Source: Diplodia intermedia
Lineage: Eukaryota > Ascomycota > Dothideomycetes > Botryosphaeriales > Botryosphaeriaceae
Reading direction: 5' to 3'
DNA length: 64,000 nt
Assembly (NCBI GenBank): GCA_021495925.1
Contig: JAKEKT010000017.1
Span: 1 to 64,000, forward strand
The stretch's first letter is position 1; the number at the start of each line of letters is the position of its first letter. Below, piece after piece: positions 22,086 to 33,600 of the stretch. Position numbers and translations under genes: made by a program. The notes beneath the pieces were generated by a model. That model made no database searches, had not been told where the DNA came from, and worked only from the letters and a program-made list of their open reading frames with translations.

Positions 22086-24081
22086 ATGGCCGAGTCAACT
22101 ACGTCAAAAGGCCCGGCGGCGACGGAAACACCATCGGACGAGAGTGGGATCGATGCGCCGATACCGAAAGGCGAGGTCGACTCGGTCTACGAGGCCAAAG
22201 CTCGCGTGTTGAACGCTGCAGTAAACCATGCAGGCGCTCGATGATGATCCAAGCTGACGCGCCGATAGATCCAAGAGATTGGCATGGGGTGGTATCAGTG
22301 GCAGCTCTTCATCGTCGTTGGCTTTGGATGGGCCAGCGACAACCTTTGGCCTATCGTGACATCACTCATTTGCGAGTCCCTCTACTCTATCCTCCGACAT
22401 TGAACATCACCCGCTGACTATCGTTTCAGTGACGCCCATCACCAATGAGTTCAACCCCTCTCAGCCGCCTCTTCTTTCCCTGGCGCAGAACATCGGCCTC
22501 CTGGCCGGGGCCATGTTCTGGGGATTCGGCTGCGACATCTTCGGCCGACGCTGGGCATTCAATCTCACCTTGGGGATAACCAGCGTCTTCGGCCTCATAG
22601 CCGCGGGTTCTCCTAATTTCGCCGCCATAGGATGTTTCGCGGCGCTCTGGAGCTTCGGTGTCGGCGGAAACCTACCTGTTGACTCGGCCATCTTTCTTGA
22701 ATTCCTGCCTGGATCCCACCAGTATCTCCTGACAATCCTGTCAATCGACTGGGCCATCGCTCAAGTCATCGTGAACCTGGTAGCCTGGCCGCTGCTCGGG
22801 AACATGACTTGCCAGCAAGGGGAAGCGTGCAGCAAGAGCAAGAACATGGGATGGAGGTACTTCGTCATCTGCATGGGCGGCCTAGCCATGATCATGTTCT
22901 TCATTCGTTTCTTCTGCTTCACCATCTACGAGTCCCCCAAGTACCTGATGGGCAAGGGAAAAGACGAAGAAGCAGTCAGCATCGTCCACGAAGTCGCCCG
23001 CCGCAACGGCAAGACTTCCACGCGTCAGAAGTCCCATTTCCAGCCACTTAGTACCTCGTCACTGACCGATCAAATATCCAGTAACCATCGAAGACCTCCG
23101 CGCCTGCGACGACCCCACCGGCACGTCCCAATCCACCACCACCGCCGCCGCAGCCCTGCGCCGACGCCTCGAGAAAGTCAACCTCACGCACGTGCGCGCC
23201 CTCTTCGCGACAAGGAAGCTCGCCTTCTCCACCTCCATCATAATCCTCGTGTGGGCCTTTATCGGCCTCGGTTACCCTCTGTACAACGTCTGTATCACCC
23301 TAGCCGGCTCCCCATCCCCATTCTCCATCCAGCCGCGAAACGGTTTCAACGTCTCCGTTGCTCAAACACTCAAACACTCCATCCCCCAAACCCTCCACCC
23401 CCCACCCCCAACGCACCCGCCCGCCCAACCCACTAACGCCCCCCCGCCCCCAACAGGCCTTCCTCCCCTACATCCAAGCCACCCGCGGCGCGCGCTTCCA
23501 CGACAGCACAACCTACCTAACCTACCGCAACTCGCTCATAATCGCGGCCCTCGGCGTCCCCGGCGCCTTGCTCGGCGGGGCGCTCGTCGAGGTCCCGCGG
23601 TTCGGGCGGCGCGGCACGCTCGCGCTCAGCACCGCCGCCACCGGCGCCTTCCTCTACGCCAGCACGACGGCGCTGGACAGCGGCGCGCTGCTGGGGTGGA
23701 ACTGCGCGTACAATTTTTGTAGCAATGTCATGTACGCCGTGCTGTATGCGTATACGCCCGAGGTGTTTGTGACGAGGGATCGTGGGACGGGGAATGCGTT
23801 GACGGCGACGGGGAATCGGGTTTTTGGGGTTATGGCGGTGAGTGCTCGGGGGGTTTTTTTTTTTCTTTTCTTTTGGGGGGCTGTTGTGGAGGAGGGGGAG
23901 GGGGAGTGGATGGGATGGGCTGGCTGACGTGTGTGTGTGTACTGTGGTGTAGCCGATCATTGCCATGTTTGCGGATCTGGAGACGGCGGCGCCCGTGTAT
24001 ACCAGTGGTGCGCTGTTCATTGCGGCCGGGCTGATGGTGTTGGTTCTGCCGTTTGAATCGCAGGGGAAGGCGAGTTTGTGA
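22086..24081 (+). CDS. MFS transporter, SV2/SVOP-like
   Basis: Six exons (22086-22220, 22269-22371, 22430-23023, 23082-23287, 23457-23837, 23953-24081) encode 515 residues. A hydrophilic N-terminus is followed by IGMGWYQWQLFIVVGFGWAS (first membrane helix) and about twelve helices in all. The loop 2-3 motif GCDIFGRRWAF and the helix-4 region FGVGGNLPVD are typical of the SV2/SVOP-like branch of the major facilitator superfamily; many fungal members are annotated only as membrane transporters. A substrate cannot be assigned. Exon 2 can join exon 3 in frame only if the intron starts with GC (GCGAGT), giving VTSLILTPITNEF. The charged central loop contains RRRLEKVNLTHVRALF. Confidence 0.85.
22372..22429 (+). 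other. Inferred GC-AG intron in the MFS gene
   Basis: The only junction that keeps frame between the first helix and TPITNEF uses donor GCGAGT at 22372 and acceptor TTTCAG, with branch-like GCTGAC upstream of the acceptor. The nearby GT (GAGTCC) would shift the frame. Confidence 0.6.
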
Positions 24082-24763
24082 GGGGTAATTGGGTGGTTGG
24101 TGTGTTGCGACCTAAGTGTGGACACGGAGAGGAAAGGGGCTGGTTGGTATCTCACATGGGAATTCGGGAGGGATACCGTCACTGCTGATGGCCGAACGCA
24201 TCGAAGAGCACGAAGAGACGACAACTTAACATAGGTAGGGAAGGAAAGGGTAATATTTCGTTACGTACAAAATCGAGGTTCTTTGGTCGTTAATCGTCAT
24301 GTTTTTTTTTCACACTTTCTTTTCCTTCTCCTTGTTTTCTAGACGAAAGAGAAATAGGGCACAAAAGAACTAAGGAGACGGGGCTATCTGTGTATTGGAA
24401 AGAAAGGGGCGGCGGAGGTGGTGTGGGGGTGAAGGGTGGCTTGAGCATCAACAGGAAATGAAATACGGGAAGATAACAATCTGAGTTCTGGTTTCGGGCA
24501 GATGGTTGCACCTTTCTACATGAGCAGCTGAAGTATTGACTGGATGGAGATGTAAGGTCTAAAGCCAAACAATCATATCCAAACAGAATACTTCATTGCC
24601 CACTGAAGTATGATACAATATCTGGGCGAGACGGACGTGGGTGGGCTCAGCTCTGTTGCAACCCACAGTGGGGTAAGCTCAAATATCCCTGGAAAGTGTT
24701 GAGTGTGGGGAAGTTATATGCCACGGCAGCCGCAGAGGTTGCCATGTTGTCGTGAGTCCCAGC
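24082..24763. other. Convergent intergenic, MFS and C2H2 copy 3
   Basis: 3' flanks of two converging genes. There are pyrimidine tracts near 24301-24330. No gene or repeat is supported. Confidence 0.5.
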
Positions 24764-25554
24764 CTAGGCCGGGACCAGAGGGCCGTTCGCAGGTGGAACC
24801 GGGACGCGGGGATGACAGGCCTTCATATGGCACACAAGCTTATCATGGCGATAGAAAGCATCGGCTGGCTGCTGAAAGCGGCAGCCGGCAACCGGGCAGA
24901 GGAAAGCCTGGCTGCGGGAGTGCTTCCTCATGTGTCGCTGGAGCTCGTATATCCTCTTGAACCCCCTCGACCTGCATCCAGGATGGTTGCACTGGAAGGG
25001 CTTGGCGACCTGGTGCTGCCGCTGGCCAGCATCGACTTGCGGTTGCTGTGTCGGATTGTCCATTGGACGGATGGCGTCGGTGACCGGGCCGGCAGCTGCG
25101 GGAAGGACTTCTGGGACAGGAAGCAGGAGGTCCATGGCGTCCTTGAAACCTTGTTCATAAGCCGCCAAAGTGTTTCCCGACACTGGTACAGCAGTACCTC
25201 CCACGTAGTCCATTGGTGGATTCGAAGAGGCGGTGCCATCTTGCAACTCATTGCTGTTCTGGGTCCACAGGAAGGCAGTGTGTGGCGATTGGGATATGTT
25301 GTCCCACTGATCGTCTATGTAGGAGCCAAAGTTGGTAGGATTATGGGGAGTCGCTCCATTGGCTTCTCCAAATAAGGTTGCATATGATGGTGCGGGTGGC
25401 GTTGTGCCGACCACTTGTTGCCGATCGAGATTTGTAGATCTAGGTACAATGTTAAAAAAAAAAAAAAGTCTTACTCAGGCACCATCATCCTGGCTCCTAG
25501 CCACCCCAGCTGACCGGTCAGCTCGTCTCCGTAATAGTCACCGGTGGACTCCAT
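24764..25554 (-). CDS. Short C2H2 zinc-finger protein (copy 3 of 4)
   Basis: Exons 25554-25475 (80 nt) and 25439-24764 encode 251 residues. Exon 1 gives MESTGDYYGDELTGQLGWLG. The 35-bp intron has GTAAGAC, a T14 run and TACCTAG. The finger pair sits near the C-terminus: FQCNHPGC, then YELQRHMRKH, then CPVAGC and DAFYRHDKLVCHMKACH, ending about 15 residues later. It therefore matches only the first two fingers of copies 1 and 2 and lacks their long C-terminal part. Exon 1 is 80 nt, as in copy 2. The start codon is preceded by GCCAATC, as in copy 4. It is likely nuclear and its role is unknown. Three AGGGCAAA octamers lie within 230 bp upstream. Confidence 0.82.
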
Positions 25555-25986
25555 GATTGGCCGTGGTTGTCCGGTGATGGCGAGGCTGAAGCGAGAGGGC
25601 AAATGCGCCAAGAAAAAGGGCAAAAGTGGCTATGCTCCACACGAGGGAATTGATTGGATGACGGCGTGAGCTGACTGCGAAAAGTCCGCGGAAATTGGGG
25701 GTGGGAGAGCTCTCGCTCATATGTTCGTCGTGGGAGCTGCCTTCACTGAGCCGCTTGAGCGACAGGGGGTGAGAGGGCAAATGTACGATGGGACAGGGGT
25801 TACAGGACCATGAACCAACTACCTCACTTTTGGACTCCGCCATTTTTCAGCCTCTCCCGGGTAACTGGGTGCTCACATTCGCTGCGTTGCAAAGGTCAAG
25901 AACCATAGTCCACGACCACCGTCTCGTTTCTTAAAAAAAAAAAAAAAAATTGGTTGACCCGCAACATGCCATACAGCCGTGTCTCA
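25555..25986. promoter_or_regulatory. Promoter of C2H2 copy 3 with three AGGGCAAA sites
   Basis: The octamer AGGGCAAA (read TTTGCCCT in the gene's direction) occurs at 25596-25603, 25617-25624 and 25774-25781. A 17-nt A run lies at about 25933-25949. The distal end is the 3' flank of the VPS13-like gene. No binding protein is known. Confidence 0.55.
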
Positions 25987-27601
25987 TCACCTCGCAAGCC
26001 ACGCAGCCACGATATCCATCCGCTCCTTGTCACTCAAGCGCCGCATCTCGTCCTCACCATGCAAGACCTCCGCAGCCGCCAAACACTCCTCCGGGCTCGC
26101 CTTCCGCGACAATTCCTTCTCGATCGACCTTTGAATGCCCGTGAACGCATATCCCGGCACCCCAAGAGCTCCTGTTTTCCATGAAATCAGTGAGCAGTCC
26201 GACAAAAAGCTCGAGAAAGACTTACCGGCAGCCGGTTTGCAAACGATACCGCCCAAACCCTTTCCGAAGCCCTTCAAGAAGCCGACAGGACCCTCCTTCT
26301 GCGCGCCTTTGACCGGCTGCACGAAGAGCCCCGTGATACCGTCGAACAAGCCATACCCAAGGCCCTACCACCAGACACCGCGTCAGCACAAGAAGAACTC
26401 TCAGGCCCACGGGACCAACCGCGAAGAAAAAAAAAAAGAAAGACGAACCTTCCCCGCAGCAACCAACCCGGACGCCACGCCATCGATCCTGTCCTCCTCC
26501 CTCACCGTCTCATCCCCATACAGCCTCGGCACGTTGTTGAACCCCCTCGCCAAGCCCCTCGTGTACACGCCCGGCGCCTTCAACCCCGCCCCAACGATCC
26601 TCGCCACGCCCAACCCCGTCCGCGCCGCCACCGCCGCGTACGGATTGCCCCCACCTTCCTCCCCCGCCTTCACCCTCCCCATCCCCATCCCCATCCCCAC
26701 AGTCGTCCCATCCGACTCCCCCTCCCCCCTCGCCGTCCCACTAACCACCGTACCCGTCGTGGTCGCGCTCGGCGTATAGCACACCCTCTCCCTCTCCCTC
26801 CCATCATCATCCGCCATCGACGACGCCACGCTCGGCGGCGCCGTCGGCCTGTAATCGCCGAACCGGTCATGGTCTGGATTATCGTCGTCGTACTCAGCTG
26901 AGCCGAGCAGAAGCGAGCGGTAGTCGTACGCCTGCGCCTCCTTCGCCTGCGCCTCCTCGCGCGCGCGGCGGAGCTGCCGGTACGCCTCGCGCGGGCCCTC
27001 GGCGGCGCCGAGGACGATTTCGTGGACGGTGGCGTAGGTGCTGAGGGCGATGGCGGAGAGGGGGTCGGTGGGGGAGGGGGACGAGTCGGGGGGGAGGAGG
27101 CTTGTGTGTGTGTTAGCGCGGGCGGGTCTATGTTGCGGAGGGATCAGGACGGGAGGGAGGGTGGGCGGGAGAAGAGGTTGTCGATCGACTGGTGGAACAG
27201 AAATAAGGGGGGGAAACGACATACAGCTGCACGTCGCCGCCCTCGAGCTGGCCCTCGCTCACGAGCACCGTGGCTGCGAGCGTCGAGAGCGGGGTGCTGT
27301 CGTCGTCATTGCCCTTGGTGCGCCAGCGCGCTTCGTGGGCGGGGAGGATGGCGCAGCGGCGGCCGTGAGCTGGTGCGGCGGCGGGCCCGTCGTAAGGCGG
27401 CGGCGGCGATAGTGGTGGCGCGGAGCTTGCGTGGGAGATGCTGTCGGCGTCGTGCGGGCCGGCTTGCTTGTGATCTGCGGCGGGGGTTGAGGTCGGAGGT
27501 GGGGAGGCGGCGGCATCGGGCGGGGGATCTGCTGGCTGCAGCGGCGGCTCTGCGGCGGGGATGGACGAGCCGCTCCGGCTCCGCAAGGAGGGCGATCGCA
27601 T
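25987..27601 (-). CDS. Stand-alone VPS13 C-terminal-like protein
   Basis: Exons 27601-27225, 27100-26449, 26364-26226 and 26171-25987 encode 450 residues. The N-terminal 180 residues are Pro/Ala-rich and disordered with PPPPYDG. After HEIVLGAAEGPREAYRQ come the recognisable parts: VYTRGLARGFNNVPRLYGD, GLGYGLFDGITGLFVQPVKG and EGPVGFLKGFGKGLGGIVCK, ending GVPGYAFTGIQRSIEKE. These resemble the C-terminal region of Vps13 and the matching segment of fungal GT28 sterol glucosyltransferases, where it is linked to lipid-membrane association. No Vps13 channel or glycosyltransferase domain is present. A peripheral membrane or lipid-droplet role is inference only. One donor (GTTCGT) is non-standard but frame and homology support it. 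Confidence 0.75.
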
Positions 27602-28513
27602 GGTTGGTTCGTTGGTTGGTTGGTTGGCGACTTTGTGAGTGCTGCGGGGAGCGGGCAGCTTGTCGGGTAGGTTACATGGCTTTTTGTGTGGAGAAGGAGC
27701 TGCCCTGACACGCTGTTTCCAGATGATCAGCGGATCAGCTGAGCCGTTGGGCGTCGTTGGTGGCGCAGCGGGGCGGAATCGAGCGGCACGCGGGCGAGCT
27801 AGGCAACAGCGTTGGGTCAAGCGTGGTTGTCGGTTTGAGTTTGTATCCGCAACACCATCGACTGGGGTCAAACATTTCATCACGACTGCGCGTGAGTCTG
27901 CCTAAATTTGCTGAAAGAGCACAACTATGCTATGAATTATTGAAGCGAGGAGGTGGACGTGCATGTTTGCTAAAAGCGTCAAGACAAAGATTCGGACAAG
28001 AACTTCATCCCGTCGTCGTTGACGCAATCTCAAGCTAACGGATCTCGTAGCGTATCGTCTCATCAGTGTAGAGCAGGGTGGTGGCGGCCCCAAAACCTGC
28101 CCATCTCGGTTAGACCGCTCGGCCCGACACCCGCTCGCCTGCTTTATCTTCACTTTACTCCTGTCAAATGGAGGAAATAATCGATTGCTACCAGTGACTA
28201 CGACATAGCGAAATTGCTCGAACCCATCATTTCTTTTTTTCCTTCCTTTTTTGAGGTGGGGCAATAGGGCATCGAGAGGGAATGAGTGGGGGTAAGTGTG
28301 CGGCGGTATCAGTTCGGGCCAGGGGTGGAAAGAAAATATGAAACAACATAAGGCCGTGAACTACTAACATCGTTATTGCATATCTCGAGTTCCTCTTCTT
28401 TTCTAAGCGCAAGGATACATAACAGCAAAGAAAGCGCAAAGAAACAAGAGAGACGGGAGGGGAAATAACAAATGAAACGCATGAGCGCATCCGTGATGCA
28501 TGACTAACGTTCT
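27602..28513. other. Intergenic between C2H2 copy 4 and VPS13-like gene
   Basis: It holds the promoter of the VPS13-like gene (GGTT repeats near 27602-27628) and the 3' flank of C2H2 copy 4. No gene, tRNA or mobile element is supported. Confidence 0.5.
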
Positions 28514-29301
28514 TCAAACGGAGCCTCCAGTTTGGCCCTGCGCTGGTCCTGTGGCTGAAGGAACACCATTGCCAAGAGATTGGTGGCCAGGGTGAACCTT
28601 TCGAAGGTGGCTGTGGAGCTTGTCGCGACGGTAGAAGGCCCTGGTCTGGCGGCTGAATGGACAACTACCGACAGGGCAGGGGAAGACCTCGGTCCGGTTG
28701 TGCTTCCTCATGTGGCGCTCAAGCTCGTACCTGCGCATGAAGCCTTTGGAGTTGCAGCCGGCAACGGTGCAGTTGAAGGGCTTGCCGGTGCTTCCAGTTG
28801 CCGTGGCAGTCACTTCAGTCGCAGCAGGCGCAACCAGATCTGGCATCTGGAGCATGCCATCGTCGATCAGGTTTGGGAATTGTCCCAACTGATAAGGGTC
28901 CTGCCATGAGGTAGACTGGCCATGTATGGGTCCCTGTAGAGCCGTTTCCTCTGTGTTAAAGAGATTCCAAACGTCCATGAGCTCGTGGTGATGTAGTTGC
29001 TGATGCGCACCTCCAGGCTGCGCGTAAGTGAGCTCGCCACATCTACCATCTTGGGCATCTGGCCATTCATGCAACAGCTCGTAGTCGGAGTATGGGTGCG
29101 CTTGATCTGCGTTGGTGGATCCGGCGGTGAGGTAGGAGTGGACAACTGGTGGTCCATGCTGTCTAGACGCCGTGGCAACGCGCTTTAGTTAAAAAAAAAA
29201 AAAGGCGCTTACCCGAAACTCCAATCGGAGCTAGGGTCTTCCTGCAACCACGCAAGGATGGCATCGGGATTCTGATCATCGTGCCCAGTGAAGTAGTCCA
29301 T
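28514..29301 (-). CDS. Short C2H2 zinc-finger protein (copy 4 of 4)
   Basis: Exons 29301-29213 (89 nt) and 29162-28514 encode 245 residues. Exon 1 gives MDYFTGHDDQNPDAILAWLQ and ends in SSDWSFG, echoing SDWINPN of copy 2. The 50-bp intron has GTAAGCG, a T13 run, AACTAA and CGTCTAG; only this acceptor keeps frame (QHGPPVVHSYL). The finger pair is FNCTVAGC, YELERHMRKH, CPVGSC and RAFYRRDKLHSHLRKVH, followed by about 24 Gly/Gln/Ser-rich residues. Like copy 3 it lacks the C-terminal half of copies 1 and 2. The start is preceded by GCCAATC. It is probably nuclear; the function is unknown. Three AGGGCAAA octamers and one AGGGCGAA lie upstream. Confidence 0.82.
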
Positions 29302-29600
29302 GATTGGCTTCCTGCGTTGTGCGTGGCGCCCGAAGGTGCAGCAAGGGCGAAGTGATCTGCGGAGGGCAAATTGCCAAGACCAAGAAGGGCAAACTGGTGG
29401 AGTGAGACTTGACGAGGCTAAAGTTAAGAGCTTCTGATTGGTCGAAAGGAGGTCGGAGTGAGCGGCAAACAGAGGAAAGTCGGAGTGGGCAGGCTATGCA
29501 TTCATATGCTCTTGTGAGGCTTTCTGCCTGGTTTTGGAAGGGCAAAAAAGTGAGGCTGATGACATGCGTCTTGCAGCATTTGCTAACATGCCTTGCAGCT
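29302..29600. promoter_or_regulatory. Promoter of C2H2 copy 4 with AGGGCAAA sites
   Basis: AGGGCAAA occurs at 29363-29370, 29386-29393 and 29539-29546, and AGGGCGAA at 29344-29351. All read TTTGCCCT (or TTCGCCCT) in the direction of copy 4, as in the promoter of copy 3. Confidence 0.55.
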
Positions 29601-30606
29601 TGACGGAGCCTCACTCTCTTACAGGCTAAACCTGGAGCGTTCTGCTCATCCGATGCTGGTTAAAAGATCGTGGAAGAATTATTTGCCAATCAGCGGTGTT
29701 CGTTCGGTAGCGTACTGCGCACTACCAGCCAAACGACACGACGACACCCAAGAGCTCAATCACATTTTCTAGCATCGCCCGAAGCAAAAGAGAAAAAAAA
29801 AAATAGTGGGGGGAGGGCGGAGGAGCAAGCTTTCAGAAGCAAAATGATACTCAAGGGGCGCATGGAAAGTAAAGGGCGTTTAAAAAACGAGTTACCGCAT
29901 GCGGTTAGACTATAGAGGTACAGTGGCGAGGACTTTGGGGGCCAAAACGAAGAGCAGACTGTCCTTGATCGCTTCCGACCCCAAACTCTCCCGCTGTGAA
30001 GTTCCCGAGTCCACTTTCTCTCGATTTGCAGCTCCGGAATCACCACTCGCAAACCATTCTTTCCACATCAGCCATCCTGTAAGGTGACGTCACCCAAAAC
30101 CCCGGCAGTGTTTAGTTTTTCGAGCAGTGTGTAGTGACTTGGACTGTGACGATTACTTAGCAGATTGTTTTTCCTGATGCAAGTTAATCATAACTCAAAG
30201 TCAATATACTCCACACACACGATGAAGTTGAACGATCACAATACCTATGATATATCTTCTATCCATCTTCCTCCGATAGATATAGTATCCCCAAAGGTAA
30301 GTAAGCAAGTTATCCTCCCATCTACTCACATGTCCTCGAAACGATGCTTCAACATATAGAGACATCCGCCCAGTAAAACCAAAAAGAAAAAAAAGAAGCA
30401 TACGCCACTCCACCCCCCATCATCCCGATTTTCCTTCACAAAAGGAGAGAAACCTCGTCGGGTTCGGTATCATATGACGAAAGAAAAAGGCAAAACAAGC
30501 AAGCAAGCAATCCAAGCAAACACCCCTCCCACCACCACCACCACCACCACCACCACCACCACCAAAAGCAAAACAAAGATCAAAGCTCCCCCACCATCCC
30601 TCTCCC
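29601..30606. other. Intergenic, 3' flank of the flippase gene
   Basis: AT-rich non-coding DNA with no supportable gene. The part next to the flippase stop codon contains an (ACC)11 microsatellite at 30531-30563, probably inside its 3' UTR. Confidence 0.5.
30531..30563. repeat. (ACC)11 microsatellite
   Basis: Eleven uninterrupted ACC units about 45 bp beyond the flippase stop codon. Confidence 0.8.
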
Positions 30607-33600
30607 CTACTTCAACGTCTCACTCCTCTTCACGCCCCCAAAGCCCCTCGCAAGCATCTCGTGAATCTCCAAGCTGGTCCTGGGCCCGCTGCTTCCCGCG
30701 ATCCCGCGCTCCAGATCCACCTCTCCCTCCCGCTCCCTCCTCTCCCTTTCGCGTTGCTGCTGCTGCTGCGGCTGCGGCTGCTGCTGCTGCGCATCCGCCA
30801 ACTCATCCGGGCGATTCCTCAACAAGTCCCTCACCTCGCCCTCCCTCCTCTCTTCCTCCTCCACCGTCCGCGTCCTCCCGATGCGGTTGGCCTCCTGCCG
30901 CTGCTCCGCCGTGAGGACCGGCTCCAGCTCTGCCTCCTCCTCCACATCGCCCTCATCGACATCGACATCGCTATCGTCATCGTCCCTCTCCACGAGGCCG
31001 AACCAATCCCACTTCTTCCCCTTCTTCTTCGACGAGAATAGAGACTTCTTCTCCTTGCGCTCCGCCGACGCCGCCGGCTCGCCCTCCCTCCCGAACCGTT
31101 CCCACCCCTGCGCCAGCTCCTCCGCCGCCGCGTCCTCGAAGCGCGCCCTGATCGCGGGATCTTTCTCCAACACCTGGAAGCGATCGACGTCGGAGGGCCA
31201 AAACGCCGCGCGGGCCGTCCTGACGCCCGTCTCGAAGACGGCGACGCAGACGACGATCATGACGAGGGTGAGCCACCACAGCGCGTTGCGGCCGAAGCGG
31301 CGCGCGTCCCACAGGCCGTCGCGCACGTAGTAGATGGACTCCGTCTCCTTGTACGCCGCGGCGAGGATGACGCACCACATGAACCAGCCGCCGACCGACA
31401 GCGTCGCCGAGAACGCCGCCGTCGCCGTCTTGGCGTGCATCTCCAAGCCCTGCAGCTTGAACGAGATGAGGACGACGACGGCCGTGTAGCTGAGCGTGCC
31501 GAGCGCGTAGATGCTCTGGTCGTTGGTGAAGGCGGCCTGCGCGTACAGGCCGAGCGTGCAGAAGAAGATGATGACCATCTCGCACGACGCCATCAACATC
31601 CAGCCGAGGTAGATCTTGAAGTTGAAGCCGCCGTTGCGCTGGCCCTTGGTGTACAGCTCCGGCACCGCGATGAGCGTGGCCGGCGACAGGTCCTTGTCGA
31701 AGATGCCGAGGATGATGACCGGCAGCGACGTGAAGAGCGTGTTGAACATGCTCAGGCTCCACGACTCGTACAGGCTGGTGCCCGTGTAGCCGACCCACCG
31801 CTGATACAGCGCCTGCGTGAGGTAGAACAGGAATTCCTTCCAGAAAGTCGCGACCGTGTATTTGCAGGTGCGGATGTAGTTCCAGCGTCCGTGGACGAGC
31901 AGCAGCTTGGTCAGGAACCTGAACTGGGCCATCGAGTAATCCGACACTCTTGCCGCCTGCAGACCTTCCTTGCCCGTGATGCCGATCCCGACGTGCGCCT
32001 CCTGGATCATGGCGATGTCGTTTGCGCCATCACCGATGGCCAGGGTGATTGACTTCTTCACCTTCTTCCTCACCATGTTGACGAGACCTGCTTTCTGACT
32101 GGGGCTGGCACGGCAACAAATGACCGAATCCGCAAGCACGGCGAGGTCGAAGAACAATGAGTACACTGGCCGGTCGTTTTCGATCATGGCGAGAGTCTGA
32201 CCATCAACGACGACAACTGAGTGGGCAACTTTGCCTTCGCTGATATCCACAATCGCGGTAGCGATGCTCTGCTCAACCTCGCCAACCTCGTGATCCAAGA
32301 TGGTGAGCGAAGAGTAGTCCTTGATCAAGCGGCAAGAGTGGCCGATGTTGATGGCAGTCTCCCGCTTGTCGCCCGTAAGCATCCACATCTTGATGTTGGC
32401 CCGACGGAGCTTTTCGATCGTCTGCGGAACACCATTCTGAAGCTTGTCCTCGATTGCAGTTGCGCCTGCGAGATCCAAATCCTGCTCAATCATCTCACCA
32501 GCCCGCTCAATCATGATCTGGCGGTCAACGAGACTGGTAGTGGCGTCAAGGTAAACCTTCTTCCAGGCCTGGTATTCCTGTTCGTCAAGGAAGCGGAAGC
32601 CATACAGCAATGTACGGAGACCCTCGGTTGAGAAGTCGTTGATATGTTGGAAGCACCGTTCGAAGACGGTTGGCTCATCCACAACAAGAGCCTCTTCAAC
32701 GAGCTCGTCCTCGTCATCAAGCTGCATTGAGCTGCGTGCCTCAGATATAGCCATCGACTGGCGTCCGTTGAATTGCGCAGACGGGCGTGGAGAGAACTGT
32801 GCAGACGGTCGAGGGGAGTAATACATGCTTTGCTCTTCCACGGAAGACACATCAATCTCTCTTTCTCTATCGTTGAGCCACTCGTTCAGTTCATCCCTGA
32901 TGGGCTGCATCTTGGTACTTCCCATGCTCTGACGGCTTACCCCTCCAATACTCTTGCGGTTCATGTTGAAACTCGGACGGCTCATGCTGGGACGGCTCAT
33001 ACTCTTACGTTCAATCTGCTCGCTTCTCCGGGCAATAGCGACCTGGGCTTCCATGCTCTTTCGTTTGTTCGCTCTGCGTTCGATCTCGACAACCTTCTGA
33101 TGAGCTAGTGAAGCGTTCCTGAGGCGTTGCATGATGATTGAGTCGGCGCCCTTGCACAAGAGGCAGACGCGGTTGTCAGGGAAGCGTACAATCGCGGACA
33201 TCCTCTTACGCTTGCTGGAGAACTCAATGACATCAAGAACTTCAAAAAGCTCAACGACGGGTTCACCGTCAGCAGAAGGGAAGCTTTTCAAGGTGATGGT
33301 CCCAATATCGCGATCGATGAGCATGAAGCCAAGCTCTTGGGCAGCCTTGACGAGAGCCAGTTCGTCTGGAGAAGAAGCCTGGAAGTCGATGGATCCGTCT
33401 TTACGTTTCTCTGGCAGACATGTATGGCACAAGGCGATTGAGAGCAGGAACATCCGGGCCTTCTTGGCGAAGACGGTGTAGGGTTTGCGCTGGATGTACT
33501 TGATCAAATCCGATGTCAAAAGCTCCGACTGGGGCTTGGATGGGCGGGCGGAAGAAGTCCACTGACTCTCCTGAGCCTCAGCGGCCTCAGCGGCCTCCGT

